Made by a program: the position numbers and the translations under genes. 64,000 nt of DNA from Mesorhizobium sp. NZP2077 (lineage in GTDB: Bacteria; Pseudomonadota; Alphaproteobacteria; Rhizobiales; Rhizobiaceae): contig NZ_CP051293.1 in NCBI RefSeq assembly GCF_013170805.1, positions 5,276,001 to 5,340,000 of the forward strand. Reading direction: 5' to 3'. The first letter of the stretch is position 1, and each line of letters begins with the position of its first letter. This document shows, one piece after another, positions 25,931 to 34,622 of this stretch. The notes under the pieces are model-generated. The model saw only the letters and a list, made by a program, of their open reading frames with translations. It was not told where the DNA came from and did not search any database.

Positions 25931-26731
25931 TTAGTTGGTCAGGCCGATCTCACGCATCTTTACGTAGACGATCTCGTCGGGCTCGCCGGTCTGCGGCAGC
26001 CCGAACAGCGACTGGAATTCCTTGATCGCCGCCTTGGTGCGCGCACCGACGACACCGTCCAGCTGCATATCGTCATTGCCGAACGCCTTGAGCCCGGCCT
26101 GGATCTTGACGATGCGCGGATCGGGTCCCTGAGTCGGGGCCGCATCCGCCTGCCCTGAATTCATCTGCCCGGAATTTGTCTGCAACGACACCGGAACGGC
26201 GGCCGGCGGCACGTCGGGACGAGGCTGTGGTCTGGGCACGGCAGCGGTCTTCGGCGTTGCGCCAAGCTGATCCAGCAGCAGTGCGTCGATCTCGCCGGAG
26301 GCGTTGAGCCCGACCTTCTGCTGATAGGCCTGTATGGCCTTGCGCGTGTTGGGGCCGGAAATGCCGTCGACCGTGCCGGGATAGAAGTCGAGGTCCTTCA
26401 AGATGCCTTGCACCTGCTCGACCACCGGATCACCCTTCATCGGGGCGGGCGCCGCATTGGGCCGCACGATGTTGATCGTCGTCTCCGGCTCGTCGGCGGC
26501 AGAGTGCGCCAAACCCTGGAAATTGCGTGTGGCGAAGAACGCGCCGGCATGCGGGAAAGGCTGATACCACAGCGCATTCGCCGAGACATAGAACAGCGTC
26601 ACCAGGAATGCCGTCGATCCGCCCACCAGAACGGGATTGCGCGAAATCATCCCGCCGACGGCGATGGCGCCGTCCTGGAAGGCATTGCTGCGGCGTTTGA
26701 CCGCCTTAGGCTGTTTTGCGGAGCGAGCCAT
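25931..26731 (-). CDS. Membrane-anchored protein with two peptidoglycan-binding (PG_binding_1) domains
   Basis: It encodes 266 residues. A basic cytoplasmic N-terminus is followed by one membrane helix (about 33-52, VLVGGSTAFLVTLFYVSANA). The periplasmic part has two peptidoglycan-binding repeats: one around 108-165 (DFYPGTVDGISGPNTRKAIQ) and one near the C-terminus around 210-262 (MQLDGVVGARTKAAIKEFQ), joined by a Pro/Gln-rich linker. It probably tethers the inner membrane to the wall; no catalytic domain is visible. It overlaps the sensor kinase gene by 26 bases, so the two are co-expressed. Confidence 0.85.
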   Translation of the reverse strand: MARSAKQPKAVKRRSNAFQDGAIAVGGMISRNPVLVGGSTAFLVTLFYVSANALWYQPFPHAGAFFATRNFQGLAHSAADEPETTINIVRPNAAPAPMKGDPVVEQVQGILKDLDFYPGTVDGISGPNTRKAIQAYQQKVGLNASGEIDALLLDQLGATPKTAAVPRPQPRPDVPPAAVPVSLQTNSGQMNSGQADAAPTQGPDPRIVKIQAGLKAFGNDDMQLDGVVGARTKAAIKEFQSLFGLPQTGEPDEIVYVKMREIGLTN

Positions 26732-28538
26732 TTCTGTCCCCTTTCGCCCTCATCACCGGCATCGTCAGCACCCCTGTCTGGTTGGCCGGGCGCACCTTCG
26801 GCCCGTTGACCGGCAGGCTGATGGTCACCGTGGTGCCCTCGCCCGGCATACTTTCGATCGACATGGTGCCTTCGTGCAGCGCCACCAGCCCCTTCACCAG
26901 TGACAGGCCAAGGCCGGTCCCCTCGAAACGGCGCGTATAGTCGTTCTGGATCTGCATGAAGGGCTTGCCGAGATTGGCGAAATCCTCCTCGGCAATGCCG
27001 ATGCCGGTGTCCCTGACCCAGAAATGCAGGCGCGAGCCGATCCGCTTGGCGCCGACGACGACATCGCCGCCGTCGGGCGTGAACTTGATCGCATTGGAGA
27101 CGAGGTTGATCAGGATCTGCTGCACGGCGCGGCGATCGGCATTGATGTCGCCGGCGTCGGGAGCGATCTGCGTTTGCAAATCGATGTTCTTTTCCTGCGC
27201 CTGCAGGCTCATCATCGACTGGCACATTTCGACCGCTTCCATGAACCGGAACGGCTCCGGTTCCGCCGTGTAGGCGCCGGATTCGATCCGCGACACATCG
27301 AGTATGGATGTCACGACGGCCAAAAGATGCTGGCCCGAATCCCGCACCACGCCGACATATTCCTTCTGGCGCGGATCCTTGAAGGCGCCGAACATCTCAT
27401 GCAGCAGCATGTCCGAGAAGCCGATGATGGCATTCAACGGCGTGCGCAGTTCATGGCTCACCGCCGCCAGGAACCGGCCCTTGGCCACTTCCGCGGCGGC
27501 TGCCGCTTCATTGGCCTGCGCGAGTTCCTCACGCAGCCCAGCCATCTCGTCATTCTCGCGCAGGATGAGCGTGAAGACGTCGCCCTGTTCTTCGGCGCGC
27601 AGCAGTTCGAGCAGGAACGGCCGATAATTGTCCGCCATCAATCGACTGTCATTGTGGCGACTGTCATTTTTGTCACTCTGGCCATTGCCGTTCTGGGGCA
27701 GCCTGATGCGCAATTCGAGGCGGCGCGAGGCAGCACCATCACGCATGTCAGCCAGGGCGCTGAGATAGGAGACACGGTCCGACAGGTGGACGCGGTCGAA
27801 GAGGCCGGTTCCGGAAAGCAGTTCCGGCGGCAATTTCAAAAGTGTGCGCGCCTTGGCCGAGGCATCGAGCACCTCACCGTGGCGGGCGACCCGCAAGATC
27901 ACCGCGTCGATGAGGTCCTCCAGCCGGTCACCGCTATCCAGCGTATCAGCCACACCGGCACCATCGCGAAACGCCGATAGGCGCGGCATCAGTGTCAGCG
28001 CCCAGGCCAGCGGCACCAGCCAATGCCAGGCGGCTATCTGCGCGCCCGCGAAAGGCAAGAAAGCCGCAGCCAGAGGCTGAAGGGCAATGGCAACAATGGC
28101 CGAGATCGCTCCCCAAAGGGCTGCGCGCCGCGAGGCGCCGATCCACCAGGCTTCGAACGGCAGCGCCACGGCAAGCATGGCGACAGGAGAACTCAACCCG
28201 CCGGCGGCGACGATCAGAGCGCCAAGGGCAACAGCCGCCATCGCCAGGGCGATCGGTGCCGCCGTGGCCATCCTGCCGGTCGCCGCCACCAGCAGGGCGA
28301 TAAACCAGCACAGGCCGAAGGCCGCGAAGATGGCGGCCATGGTCACCGCAACACCCATGCCTGACGTAACCAGCGTGACCGCGGCACCGGCGGCAAAGAA
28401 CGGCGCAGCCAGCATGACGCCGATGAAGCGGCGCTGGCGCTCGCGGCCGCTCTGCCCGAGAATCGAGGGATGGACCATACGTTCGCAACCGGCGGCAATC
28501 GCGCCAGGCAATTCAGCGTATCTGGCCTTGATCGGCAT
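26706..28538 (-). CDS. Membrane sensor histidine kinase with PAS-like domain (PleC/DivJ group)
   Basis: It encodes 610 residues. About six membrane helices occupy residues 35-215; a PAS-like region follows (about 230-330). The HisKA domain has the phosphoacceptor H362 in SHELRTPLNAIIGFSDML, and the ATPase domain shows the N box NLVSNAIKFTPDGG, G1 DTGIGIAEEDF and G2 GTGLGLSLVKGL. The HisKA sequence resembles the alphaproteobacterial PleC/DivJ/PdhS kinases that act on DivK, but no regulator lies beside it. The ATG at 28538 is chosen over a longer start because the extra 43 residues are unlike any domain. The cognate regulator is unknown. Confidence 0.85.
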   Translation of the reverse strand: MPIKARYAELPGAIAAGCERMVHPSILGQSGRERQRRFIGVMLAAPFFAAGAAVTLVTSGMGVAVTMAAIFAAFGLCWFIALLVAATGRMATAAPIALAMAAVALGALIVAAGGLSSPVAMLAVALPFEAWWIGASRRAALWGAISAIVAIALQPLAAAFLPFAGAQIAAWHWLVPLAWALTLMPRLSAFRDGAGVADTLDSGDRLEDLIDAVILRVARHGEVLDASAKARTLLKLPPELLSGTGLFDRVHLSDRVSYLSALADMRDGAASRRLELRIRLPQNGNGQSDKNDSRHNDSRLMADNYRPFLLELLRAEEQGDVFTLILRENDEMAGLREELAQANEAAAAAEVAKGRFLAAVSHELRTPLNAIIGFSDMLLHEMFGAFKDPRQKEYVGVVRDSGQHLLAVVTSILDVSRIESGAYTAEPEPFRFMEAVEMCQSMMSLQAQEKNIDLQTQIAPDAGDINADRRAVQQILINLVSNAIKFTPDGGDVVVGAKRIGSRLHFWVRDTGIGIAEEDFANLGKPFMQIQNDYTRRFEGTGLGLSLVKGLVALHEGTMSIESMPGEGTTVTISLPVNGPKVRPANQTGVLTMPVMRAKGDRNGSLRKTA

Positions 28539-29011
28539 CAACTCAACGCACTCGCACTCATCGTGAACAGCTCTGCTTTTGCAGATTGTTTTGATTGGCT
28601 CTGAAACTCTCATCCAGCGTTTAAGGAATGGATAAGGCAGGGCCGACCAAAGCCCGGCCTGTGGCAAATATCGGGATGCTTGCTGCCGAAAACCCGTGCA
28701 AATGCCGCCATAGTAAATGGAGGGTTATCCGAGAACGCCTGCCGTCAGCGGACCATGGGCGCGGCGAGAAGCGGCTTAATCTAGAGAAAATACAATGGAA
28801 ACAACCAGATAAATGGTTATCAGAGCGTAACCAAAATCATCCCGATATGAAACAAATCCATGGCAAAACGCTTCGTTTCGAATTTGCCTAAAATTTGAGG
28901 AAAATTCTCGGCGAAGCTGCAAGCCGTCCTTCGTGCCTGTGTGCCAACATCCTGCCCATAAAAGAGGTCATGCTGTATGATGCATGATCCGGTCACGACG
29001 AGAGGCAAGGC
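28539..29011. other. AT-richer intergenic region between divergent genes
   Basis: This 473-base gap separates the sensor kinase and DUF5330 genes, which diverge. The part around 28770-28910 is clearly AT-richer than its surroundings, as expected for promoters. A short inverted repeat, TGGTTA at 28814 and TAACCA at 28828, is present. No convincing coding frame or RNA gene is seen. Confidence 0.5.
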
Positions 29012-29362
29012 ATGTTCTTCCTGATAAGAATGGCTTTCTGGTTTTCACTGGTGCTGCTGGCGCTGCCGCTGAGCGTCGGTTCCGACGAGCCGGGGCAGGA
29101 CAGCGTTGGGCCGATCCAGGCCCTGTTCGCTGCCCGTGACGCGGTGGGCGACATTGCCGGCATCTGCGAACGCAAGCCCGATGTCTGCGAAACCGGCAAG
29201 TCGGCGATGCACACCATCACCGCACGCGCCAAGGAGACCGCCAAGATCGCAGCCGCCATGCTGGACGACAAGTCCGCCGGCCCCGACACCTCGACAATGA
29301 CGGGCAGCGTGCCGCAAGAGATTGTCCTGCCCGAGACCGTCAACCTGCCGATGAAGAATTAA
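29012..29362 (+). CDS. DUF5330-type small secreted protein
   Basis: It encodes 116 residues with a hydrophobic N-terminal segment (LIRMAFWFSLVLLALPLSVG), and a body with QALFAARDAVGDIAGICERK and PDVCETGKSAMHTITARAKE, the pattern of the rhizobial DUF5330 family. Two cysteines (in GICER and DVCET) may pair in the periplasm. The function is unknown. A strong intrinsic terminator follows 15 bases after the stop, so it is a monocistronic unit. GAGAGGCAAGG precedes the ATG. Confidence 0.82.
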   Translation: MFFLIRMAFWFSLVLLALPLSVGSDEPGQDSVGPIQALFAARDAVGDIAGICERKPDVCETGKSAMHTITARAKETAKIAAAMLDDKSAGPDTSTMTGSVPQEIVLPETVNLPMKN

Positions 29363-29377
29363 GCCGTCTCGACGGCG

Positions 29378-29424
29378 CACCGCGGGCCGTTGCCCTCTCG
29401 ACGCCCGCGGTGTCCTTGTTTTTT
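29378..29424 (+). terminator. Intrinsic terminator after the DUF5330 gene
   Basis: A perfect 10-bp stem, CACCGCGGGC (29378-29387) with GCCCGCGGTG (29403-29412), is followed by a T-rich tract ending in six T (29419-29424). It also argues against a SufE start upstream of 29425. Confidence 0.85.
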
Positions 29425-29461
29425 CCGTGACGTGGCACCGCTGCATGACTATATCCGGGTC

Positions 29462-29890
29462 ATGACGACCACGATCCGGACGATCCGCGACGATTTTTCG
29501 TTCCTCGACGAATGGGAAGACCGCTACCGCTATGTGATCGAACTGGGCGAGGCGCTGCCGCCTTTTCCCGATGAGGACCGCAATGCAGCCAACAAGGTGC
29601 CGGGCTGCGTCAGCCAGGTCTGGCTGACCACCGAACGGGGACCAGGCAGCGATCCGGTCATTAGCTTCACGGGCGATTCGGACGCCCATATCGTGCGCGG
29701 CCTGGTGGCGATCATGCTGGCGCTGTTTTCCGGAAGGACCGCCAGCGAGATCCAGAAAACCGATGCGGAAGCGACGCTGAAGGAACTCGGCCTGGACGAG
29801 CACCTGTCGCCCCAACGCGCCAACGGTCTTCGCTCGATGGTCAAGCGCATCAAGCGCGATGCCGAGATGGCGCTCGCGCAGACCGCCTAA
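29462..29890 (+). CDS. sufE: SufE-like cysteine desulfurase-activating protein
   Basis: It encodes 142 residues starting MTTTIRTIRDDFSFLDEWED. The conserved sulfur-accepting cysteine lies in NKVPGCVSQVWL, and the blocks DSDAHIVRGLVAIMLALFSG and SPQRANGLRSMV are typical of SufE. It takes persulfide sulfur from SufS and passes it to the Fe-S scaffold. The ATG at 29462 is used because an upstream frame opening lies in the terminator of the previous gene. No suf operon is adjacent, which is usual for this standalone rhizobial copy. Confidence 0.9.
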   Translation: MTTTIRTIRDDFSFLDEWEDRYRYVIELGEALPPFPDEDRNAANKVPGCVSQVWLTTERGPGSDPVISFTGDSDAHIVRGLVAIMLALFSGRTASEIQKTDAEATLKELGLDEHLSPQRANGLRSMVKRIKRDAEMALAQTA

Positions 29891-29920
29891 CTTCGGCCGG
29901 CACAGTCCTGTCACGTCCCC

Positions 29921-29949
29921 AAAATCAAACGGCGCCCGAAGGCGCCGTT
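29921..29949 (-). terminator. Intrinsic terminator of mucR with UUCG tetraloop
   Basis: Read on the minus strand, a 9-bp stem AACGGCGCC/GGCGCCGTT (29928-29949 region) closes a TTCG tetraloop and is followed by TGATTTT. This is a very stable hairpin with a T-rich tail placed about 30 bases after the mucR stop. Confidence 0.75.
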
Positions 29950-29979
29950 GATGTCGGTTCGACTTGACGGAGCAGGCGA

Positions 29980-30405
29980 CTACCGCGCCTTGCGCTTGCG
30001 GCCGAGGCCCATCTTCTTGGCGAGCTGCGAGCGCGCTGCCGCATAGTTCGGGGCAACCATCGGATAGCTCGGGTCGAGATTCCACTTTTCGCGATACTGG
30101 TCCGGCGTCAGATCATAGTGGGTCATCAGATGACGCTTGAGCGACTTGAACTTCTTGCCGTCTTCAAGACAGACAATGTAGTCGTCATGAACCGAGCGCT
30201 TCGGGTTGACAGCCGGCTTCTGCTTTTCGGCAGGGGGCTGTTCGGCGGTTCCGCCCACACGCCCGAGAGCGGCATGGACATCTGATATGAGGTTCGGCAG
30301 TTCGCCGACCGGCACGGGATTGTTGCTGACATAAGCGGCCACCACATCGGCAGTCAGCTCGATCAGCGCGTCAGCGTTTCTGGAAGGTGTTTCGACAATA
30401 TCCAT
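29980..30405 (-). CDS. mucR: MucR/Ros-family zinc-finger transcriptional regulator
   Basis: It encodes 141 residues starting [20 protein letters not shown], the standard MucR N-terminus used for oligomerisation. The zinc-finger segment is [18 protein letters not shown] followed by [12 protein letters not shown]. The ligands would be C79, D82, H92 and H96, so the second cysteine of Agrobacterium Ros is replaced by aspartate, a variation reported for Mesorhizobium Ros homologues. MucR is a global repressor acting at AT-rich targets and controls exopolysaccharide, motility and its own gene in rhizobia. The ATG at 30405 matches the conserved start; a longer upstream extension is unlike the family. 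A UUCG terminator follows. Confidence 0.93.
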   Translation of the reverse strand: MDIVETPSRNADALIELTADVVAAYVSNNPVPVGELPNLISDVHAALGRVGGTAEQPPAEKQKPAVNPKRSVHDDYIVCLEDGKKFKSLKRHLMTHYDLTPDQYREKWNLDPSYPMVAPNYAAARSQLAKKMGLGRKRKAR

Positions 30406-30872
30406 GGTCTTCAGGCCCCAACAAGAGTTACGTGGTCTGCGCCCTTTTTTACAGGCAGGGCATTGCACGAAATTTGAGCAGGTAGAGTTTCTGCGATTCG
30501 TGTCTCTGGCACATCAATGCGACCATAGAGCAAGTAAGTCAATTCGCTCTTTGCATTATATTTGGAAACGTTGATCAACTATTCGGCAATCAGCTTCAAA
30601 CTTTCGTGCATCATGTAATTTTTCGATATTTCGCCCGCGAAACCGGGGACGCCTGACGTGACGTCAGCTGATCGTTACATTCGCGATAACTCACAAAGGA
30701 GATTTCAATGCTCTGGTTTGCTTTGCCATCAAGTCGACAATCTTGGTTGTTCACATCTGTCCACAAAACCACAGGTTGCCGCTCATCTTTTTCGCAGGCA
30801 ACCAGGCGACATGCCGTCTCAGGACAAACCGCTCGTGTTGGATCAATACCGGGTGATGTACTTGCTATAGGC
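30406..30872. other. AT-rich upstream region of mucR
   Basis: The 467 bases between mucR and the SH3-like gene are AT-richer than the window average, with T- and A-tracts around 30440-30640. MucR-type proteins repress their own promoters through such tracts, so autoregulation is likely. A TGACGTCA palindrome lies at 30659. Two short open frames on the plus strand have no coding support. Confidence 0.45.
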
Positions 30873-31214
30873 CTAGCCGGTGACGAAGGCGCCGTTCTTG
30901 GCCGGGTCATGCCAGACCTCGCACCAGCGATAGCGAACCGTCTGCCGCTGCTTCCATGCCGGTTGATTGGCTATCTCGAGCACGTTTATGCCGCCGGTGC
31001 AGCGTCCGGTGATCTGCAGGACGGTCCCGTTCGGGTGCGCGGCCTGCTTCTGCGATGTGCCGGAGGGATACTTACGCACGTTGAGCGTGTCGCCGAACGG
31101 CACATTGGCCACTTGCCAAGCCGCGAATACGGTCGCATGAGACTGGCCGGCAAAGACCAGAGTTAGCGAAGCAGCGGCGAAAGTCGCAGCAATCCGAGAT
31201 CGAACAGTCGTCAT
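30873..31214 (-). CDS. Small secreted SH3-like protein
   Basis: It encodes 113 residues. The signal peptide (about 1-27) ends in GQSHA. The mature part has the bacterial SH3 pattern: VPFGDTLNVRKYPSGTSQ, GTVLQITGRCTGG and RYRWCEVWHDPAKNGAFV. Two cysteines (in GRCTGG and RWCEVW) are placed to form a disulfide. Such domains bind peptidoglycan or partner proteins in the periplasm. The gene stands alone. The function is not known. Confidence 0.8.
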   Translation of the reverse strand: MTTVRSRIAATFAAASLTLVFAGQSHATVFAAWQVANVPFGDTLNVRKYPSGTSQKQAAHPNGTVLQITGRCTGGINVLEIANQPAWKQRQTVRYRWCEVWHDPAKNGAFVTG

Positions 31215-31327
31215 CTTTCCTCCAAACTCATCTCATGGAGCCGGCACCAGCTCTAGGCTGCGGCCCTTGAACCCTCCCTGATTAGCGTATTCATTCGCCA
31301 TTCAAGATATTTCCCAAGCGAGACGCA

Positions 31328-33451
31328 ATGACCAAGACTCCCCGATTTCCGATCGTCAGCCCGCCGACACCCGAGAAGCGGCCGGTTTTCGACACGCATC
31401 ACGGCATCACGCGAACCGATGAATATGCCTGGCTGCGGGCCGACAACTGGCAGGAGATGTTCAGGGACCCTTCCCTGCTCGATGCGGGCATCCGTGCCGA
31501 ACTCGAAGCCGAGAATGCCTACCAGTCGAAGCTGATGGCCGACACTTCAGATCTGCGGACACAGCTTTTCAAGGAGATGAAGGCCCGCATCAAGGAAGAC
31601 GATTCTTCCGTTCCGATGAAAGACGGACCCTATGCTTATGGTTCTTCCTTCAAGCTCGGCGGCGAGCAGCCGCGCTATTTCCGCATGCCGCGCGACGGCG
31701 GAGCCGAGCAGATCCTGCTCGACGGTGACCTCGAGGCGGAGGGCAAGGCCTATTTCCGGCTTGGCGGCGTCGATCATTCGGCCGACCATCGCAAGTTGCT
31801 GTGGGCCTTCGACGACAAGGGCTCCGAGTTCTACACGCTGCGCGTGCGCGACCTTGCCGACGGCAAGGAACTCGCGGACCAGATTCCCGCCACCGGCGGT
31901 TCGGGCGTGTGGGACGCGGGCAATGACGGGTTCTTCTACACGCGTCTCGACCCCAACCACCGGCCGTCGAAGGTGCTGTTCCACGCATTGGGACAAGACC
32001 CTGAAAACGACCGCCTGATTTATGAGGAAAGCGATCCCGGGTTCTTCATGAATGTCGACGGTACCCGCAACAACCAATGGATCATGATCGGCATCAACGA
32101 TCACGAGACCTCGGAATACCGCCTGTTGAGCGCCAGCGACCCGTTTGCCGAACCCAGATTGGTTTGCGCGCGCGAGATCGGCCTGCAATATGAGTTGGAG
32201 GAAGGCGGCGACATATTCTTCATCCTGACCAATGCCGACGGCGCCAAGGACTTCAAGATCATGACGGCGCCGGCATACGATCCGGTCCGCGCCAACTGGC
32301 AGGAACTGGTGGCGCATGAACCGGGCCGGCTGATCCTGTCGGTGATCGGCTTCAAGGACCATATGGTGCGGCTCGAACGCAAGGAGGGCCTGCCGCGCAT
32401 CGTCGTGCGCGACCGCACCAGCGGTGAAGAGCATCTTCTATCTCTCGATGAGGAGGCTTTCTCGCTCGGGCTGTCGGGTTCCTATGAATACGACACCGAG
32501 ATCATGCGCTTTTCCTATTCGTCGATGACGACGCCGGCGCAGGTGTTCGACTACAATATGCGCACCCGCGAGCGTGTATTGCTGAAGACCCAGGAAGTGC
32601 CATCCGGCCATGATGCGGAGCATTATGTCACCAGGCGGCTGATGGCGCCCGCTGCCGATGGTGAACTGGTGCCGATCTCGCTGCTGCACCATCGCGACAC
32701 ACCGCTCGATGGATCAGCACCGTGCCTGCTCTATGGTTACGGCTCCTACGGCATCACCGTGCCGGCAGCCTTCAACACCAACTGCCTGTCACTGGTCGAC
32801 CGCGGCTTCGTCTACGCCATCGCTCACGTCCGTGGCGGCAAGGACAAGGGCTACGGCTGGTACGATGACGGCAAGCGGGAGCACAAGATGAACACCTTCA
32901 CGGATTTCATCGCCTGTGCGCGCCACCTTGCGGCGGAGCGCTATACCGCGCATGACCGCATGGTCGCGCAAGGCGGCTCGGCCGGTGGCATGCTGATGGG
33001 CGCCATCGCCAACATGGCGCCGCAGTGTTTTGGCGGCATCGTCGCCGAGGTTCCGTTCGTCGACGTTCTAACCACGATGCTCGACGCGACCCTACCTCTG
33101 ACGCCGCCGGAATGGCCGGAATGGGGCAATCCGATCGCGTCCGCCGACGACTACCGGACGATCGCCGCCTACTCGCCTTACGACAATGTCGCCGCGCTCG
33201 ACTATCCGCCGATCCTGGCGCTTGCCGGCCTCACCGATCCGCGCGTCACCTATTGGGAACCGGCCAAATGGGTGGCGCGGCTGCGCGACCGCAAGAGCGG
33301 CGACAATCCGGTGCTGTTCAAAATCAACATGGACTCGGGTCACGCCGGTGCGTCGGGCCGGTTCTCAAGACTTGAGGAGATCGCCTATACCTACTCCTTC
33401 GCGCTGAAGGTGACGGGAAAGGCGCAGCGTGCCGAGGAACCCCTCCGATGA
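31328..33451 (+). CDS. ptrB: Oligopeptidase B (S9A prolyl-oligopeptidase family)
   Basis: It encodes 707 residues. A beta-propeller (about 70-420) precedes an alpha/beta-hydrolase domain with the triad S551 in QGGSAGGML, D637 in GLTDPRVTYWEP and H672 in DSGHAGASGR. EVPFVDVLTTMLD matches oligopeptidase B rather than prolyl oligopeptidase. It cleaves short peptides after Arg or Lys in the cytoplasm or periplasm. There is no signal peptide. The lysine/arginine exporter-type gene begins four bases before its stop (ATGA overlap), so the two are co-translated. Confidence 0.9.
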   Translation: MTKTPRFPIVSPPTPEKRPVFDTHHGITRTDEYAWLRADNWQEMFRDPSLLDAGIRAELEAENAYQSKLMADTSDLRTQLFKEMKARIKEDDSSVPMKDGPYAYGSSFKLGGEQPRYFRMPRDGGAEQILLDGDLEAEGKAYFRLGGVDHSADHRKLLWAFDDKGSEFYTLRVRDLADGKELADQIPATGGSGVWDAGNDGFFYTRLDPNHRPSKVLFHALGQDPENDRLIYEESDPGFFMNVDGTRNNQWIMIGINDHETSEYRLLSASDPFAEPRLVCAREIGLQYELEEGGDIFFILTNADGAKDFKIMTAPAYDPVRANWQELVAHEPGRLILSVIGFKDHMVRLERKEGLPRIVVRDRTSGEEHLLSLDEEAFSLGLSGSYEYDTEIMRFSYSSMTTPAQVFDYNMRTRERVLLKTQEVPSGHDAEHYVTRRLMAPAADGELVPISLLHHRDTPLDGSAPCLLYGYGSYGITVPAAFNTNCLSLVDRGFVYAIAHVRGGKDKGYGWYDDGKREHKMNTFTDFIACARHLAAERYTAHDRMVAQGGSAGGMLMGAIANMAPQCFGGIVAEVPFVDVLTTMLDATLPLTPPEWPEWGNPIASADDYRTIAAYSPYDNVAALDYPPILALAGLTDPRVTYWEPAKWVARLRDRKSGDNPVLFKINMDSGHAGASGRFSRLEEIAYTYSFALKVTGKAQRAEEPLR

Positions 33452-34074
33452 TCGATCTGTCGACATTGATAGCCTACCTCGCGTTCGTGCTCGGCTTCGT
33501 CTTTATTCCGGGTCCGGCCACGCTGCTGACAATCGCCCGAGCAACGAGTTCGGGAACGAAGGTCGGGATCGCAACCGGTGCCGGGATCGCGGCCGGCGAC
33601 ATGTTTCACACTGTCATGGCGATGGTCGGCATCTCGGCGATCATCGCCACGTCGGCGACGCTGTTCAGTATCGTAAAGTACATCGGCGCGGCCTACCTCG
33701 TTTACCTCGGCATTCGCGCGATCATCGAGAACACGCCGGCCGATCCCACAGCCGGCGCGCTCGCGATCCCTGCCGGCAAGGCGTTTCGGCTGGCTGTCCT
33801 GACCGAGGTACTCAACCCCAAGACCGCGCTGTTCTTCCTCGCATTCCTGCCTCAGTTCGTGCGGCCCGAAAACGGATCGGTGATACTTCAATTGGCCGCA
33901 TTGGGAATTGTTTTCGTCGCGCTGGGCCTTTTCAGCACGATCATCTTTGCAGTGAGCGCCGGCCGGCTCGGCAGTTTCCTGCGCCGAAACCCGACAGTGC
34001 TGAAATGGCAGGGTAAGGTGGTCGGCGGCATTTACTGCGCCCTGGGCGTCCGCCTGGCCCTGCAGCAACGCTGA
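33448..34074 (+). CDS. LysE/RhtB-family amino-acid exporter
   Basis: It encodes 208 residues with six expected transmembrane helices and the family signature FVFIPGPATLLTIARATSSG near the N-terminus, TEVLNPKTALFFLAFLPQFV in the middle, and a C-terminal helix ending in LGVRLALQQR. Such proteins export amino acids such as homoserine, threonine or lysine. Coupling (ATGA overlap) to oligopeptidase B suggests disposal of basic or other amino acids released from peptides, which is inference. Confidence 0.88.
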   Translation: MIDLSTLIAYLAFVLGFVFIPGPATLLTIARATSSGTKVGIATGAGIAAGDMFHTVMAMVGISAIIATSATLFSIVKYIGAAYLVYLGIRAIIENTPADPTAGALAIPAGKAFRLAVLTEVLNPKTALFFLAFLPQFVRPENGSVILQLAALGIVFVALGLFSTIIFAVSAGRLGSFLRRNPTVLKWQGKVVGGIYCALGVRLALQQR

Positions 34075-34102
34075 CAGCGGCCGGCGCGCATTATCCGGCA
34101 GG

Positions 34103-34122
34103 CATGATGATCATGACTTTTT
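34103..34122 (+). terminator. Weak terminator candidate after the LysE-type gene
   Basis: A 5-bp stem CATGA/TCATG with a 3-base loop is followed two bases later by five T. It is short and AT-containing, so the call is tentative. Confidence 0.35.
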
Positions 34123-34225
34123 GAATTCCGCATCGCTCATTCCGCTCGCAATTGCGACGCCCGCGCGCTACCCAAAGCACGATTTTCTTGGGGCAACAAA
34201 GCCCACGCTCGCACAAGGGTCCATT

Positions 34226-34615
34226 ATGCTGCTGGTCGACGTCTATCTCGACAAATCGCCCATCCAGGGCATCGGTGTCTTTGCCAAGAACCACATTGCC
34301 AAGGGCACGCTGGTCTGGAAGCTCGACCCCCGGTTCGACCGGATCATCGATGTCGAGACCTATGAGAGCGAGACAGGGCCGGTGAAGAACTATCTCGACC
34401 GTTATTCCTATCCCGACCGGCGCGACCCGGCCTATATCGTCTTCGAAGCAGACGACGCCCGCTACATGAACCATGAGGACGAGCCGAATTGCGATGTCTC
34501 GTCGCCCGAGGAAACCTACGCCTTGCGCGACATCGGTCCGGGCGAGGAGATGACCTGCAACTACAATCTTTTCTTCGAGACGGGCTTCGATTTCCTCGGC
34601 GACCGACACCTGTGA
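34226..34615 (+). CDS. Small SET-domain protein
   Basis: It encodes 129 residues covering one compact SET domain: the N-terminal GIGVFAKNHIAKGTLVW, the pseudoknot motif RYMNHEDEPNC and the C-terminal GPGEEMTCNYNLFF. SET domains transfer methyl groups from S-adenosylmethionine to lysines, chiefly of histones in eukaryotes; bacterial stand-alone members act on unknown proteins. The ATG at 34226 is chosen because the family begins at this strand; an upstream extension lacks it. The gene ends seven bases before the convergent cytochrome gene. The Asn-His and terminal Tyr motifs are intact, so activity is possible. Confidence 0.82.
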   Translation: MLLVDVYLDKSPIQGIGVFAKNHIAKGTLVWKLDPRFDRIIDVETYESETGPVKNYLDRYSYPDRRDPAYIVFEADDARYMNHEDEPNCDVSSPEETYALRDIGPGEEMTCNYNLFFETGFDFLGDRHL

Positions 34616-34622
34616 TCGATAA

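Noticed and set aside
28628..28891. 87-residue plus-strand frame in the kinase/DUF5330 gap
   Set aside because: It is compositionally mixed, without a start signal or recognisable domain; likely chance in an AT-rich region.
30658..31166. Plus-strand frames upstream of and over the SH3-like gene
   Set aside because: No ribosome binding site or recognisable domain; the minus-strand gene has a signal peptide and SH3-like pattern.
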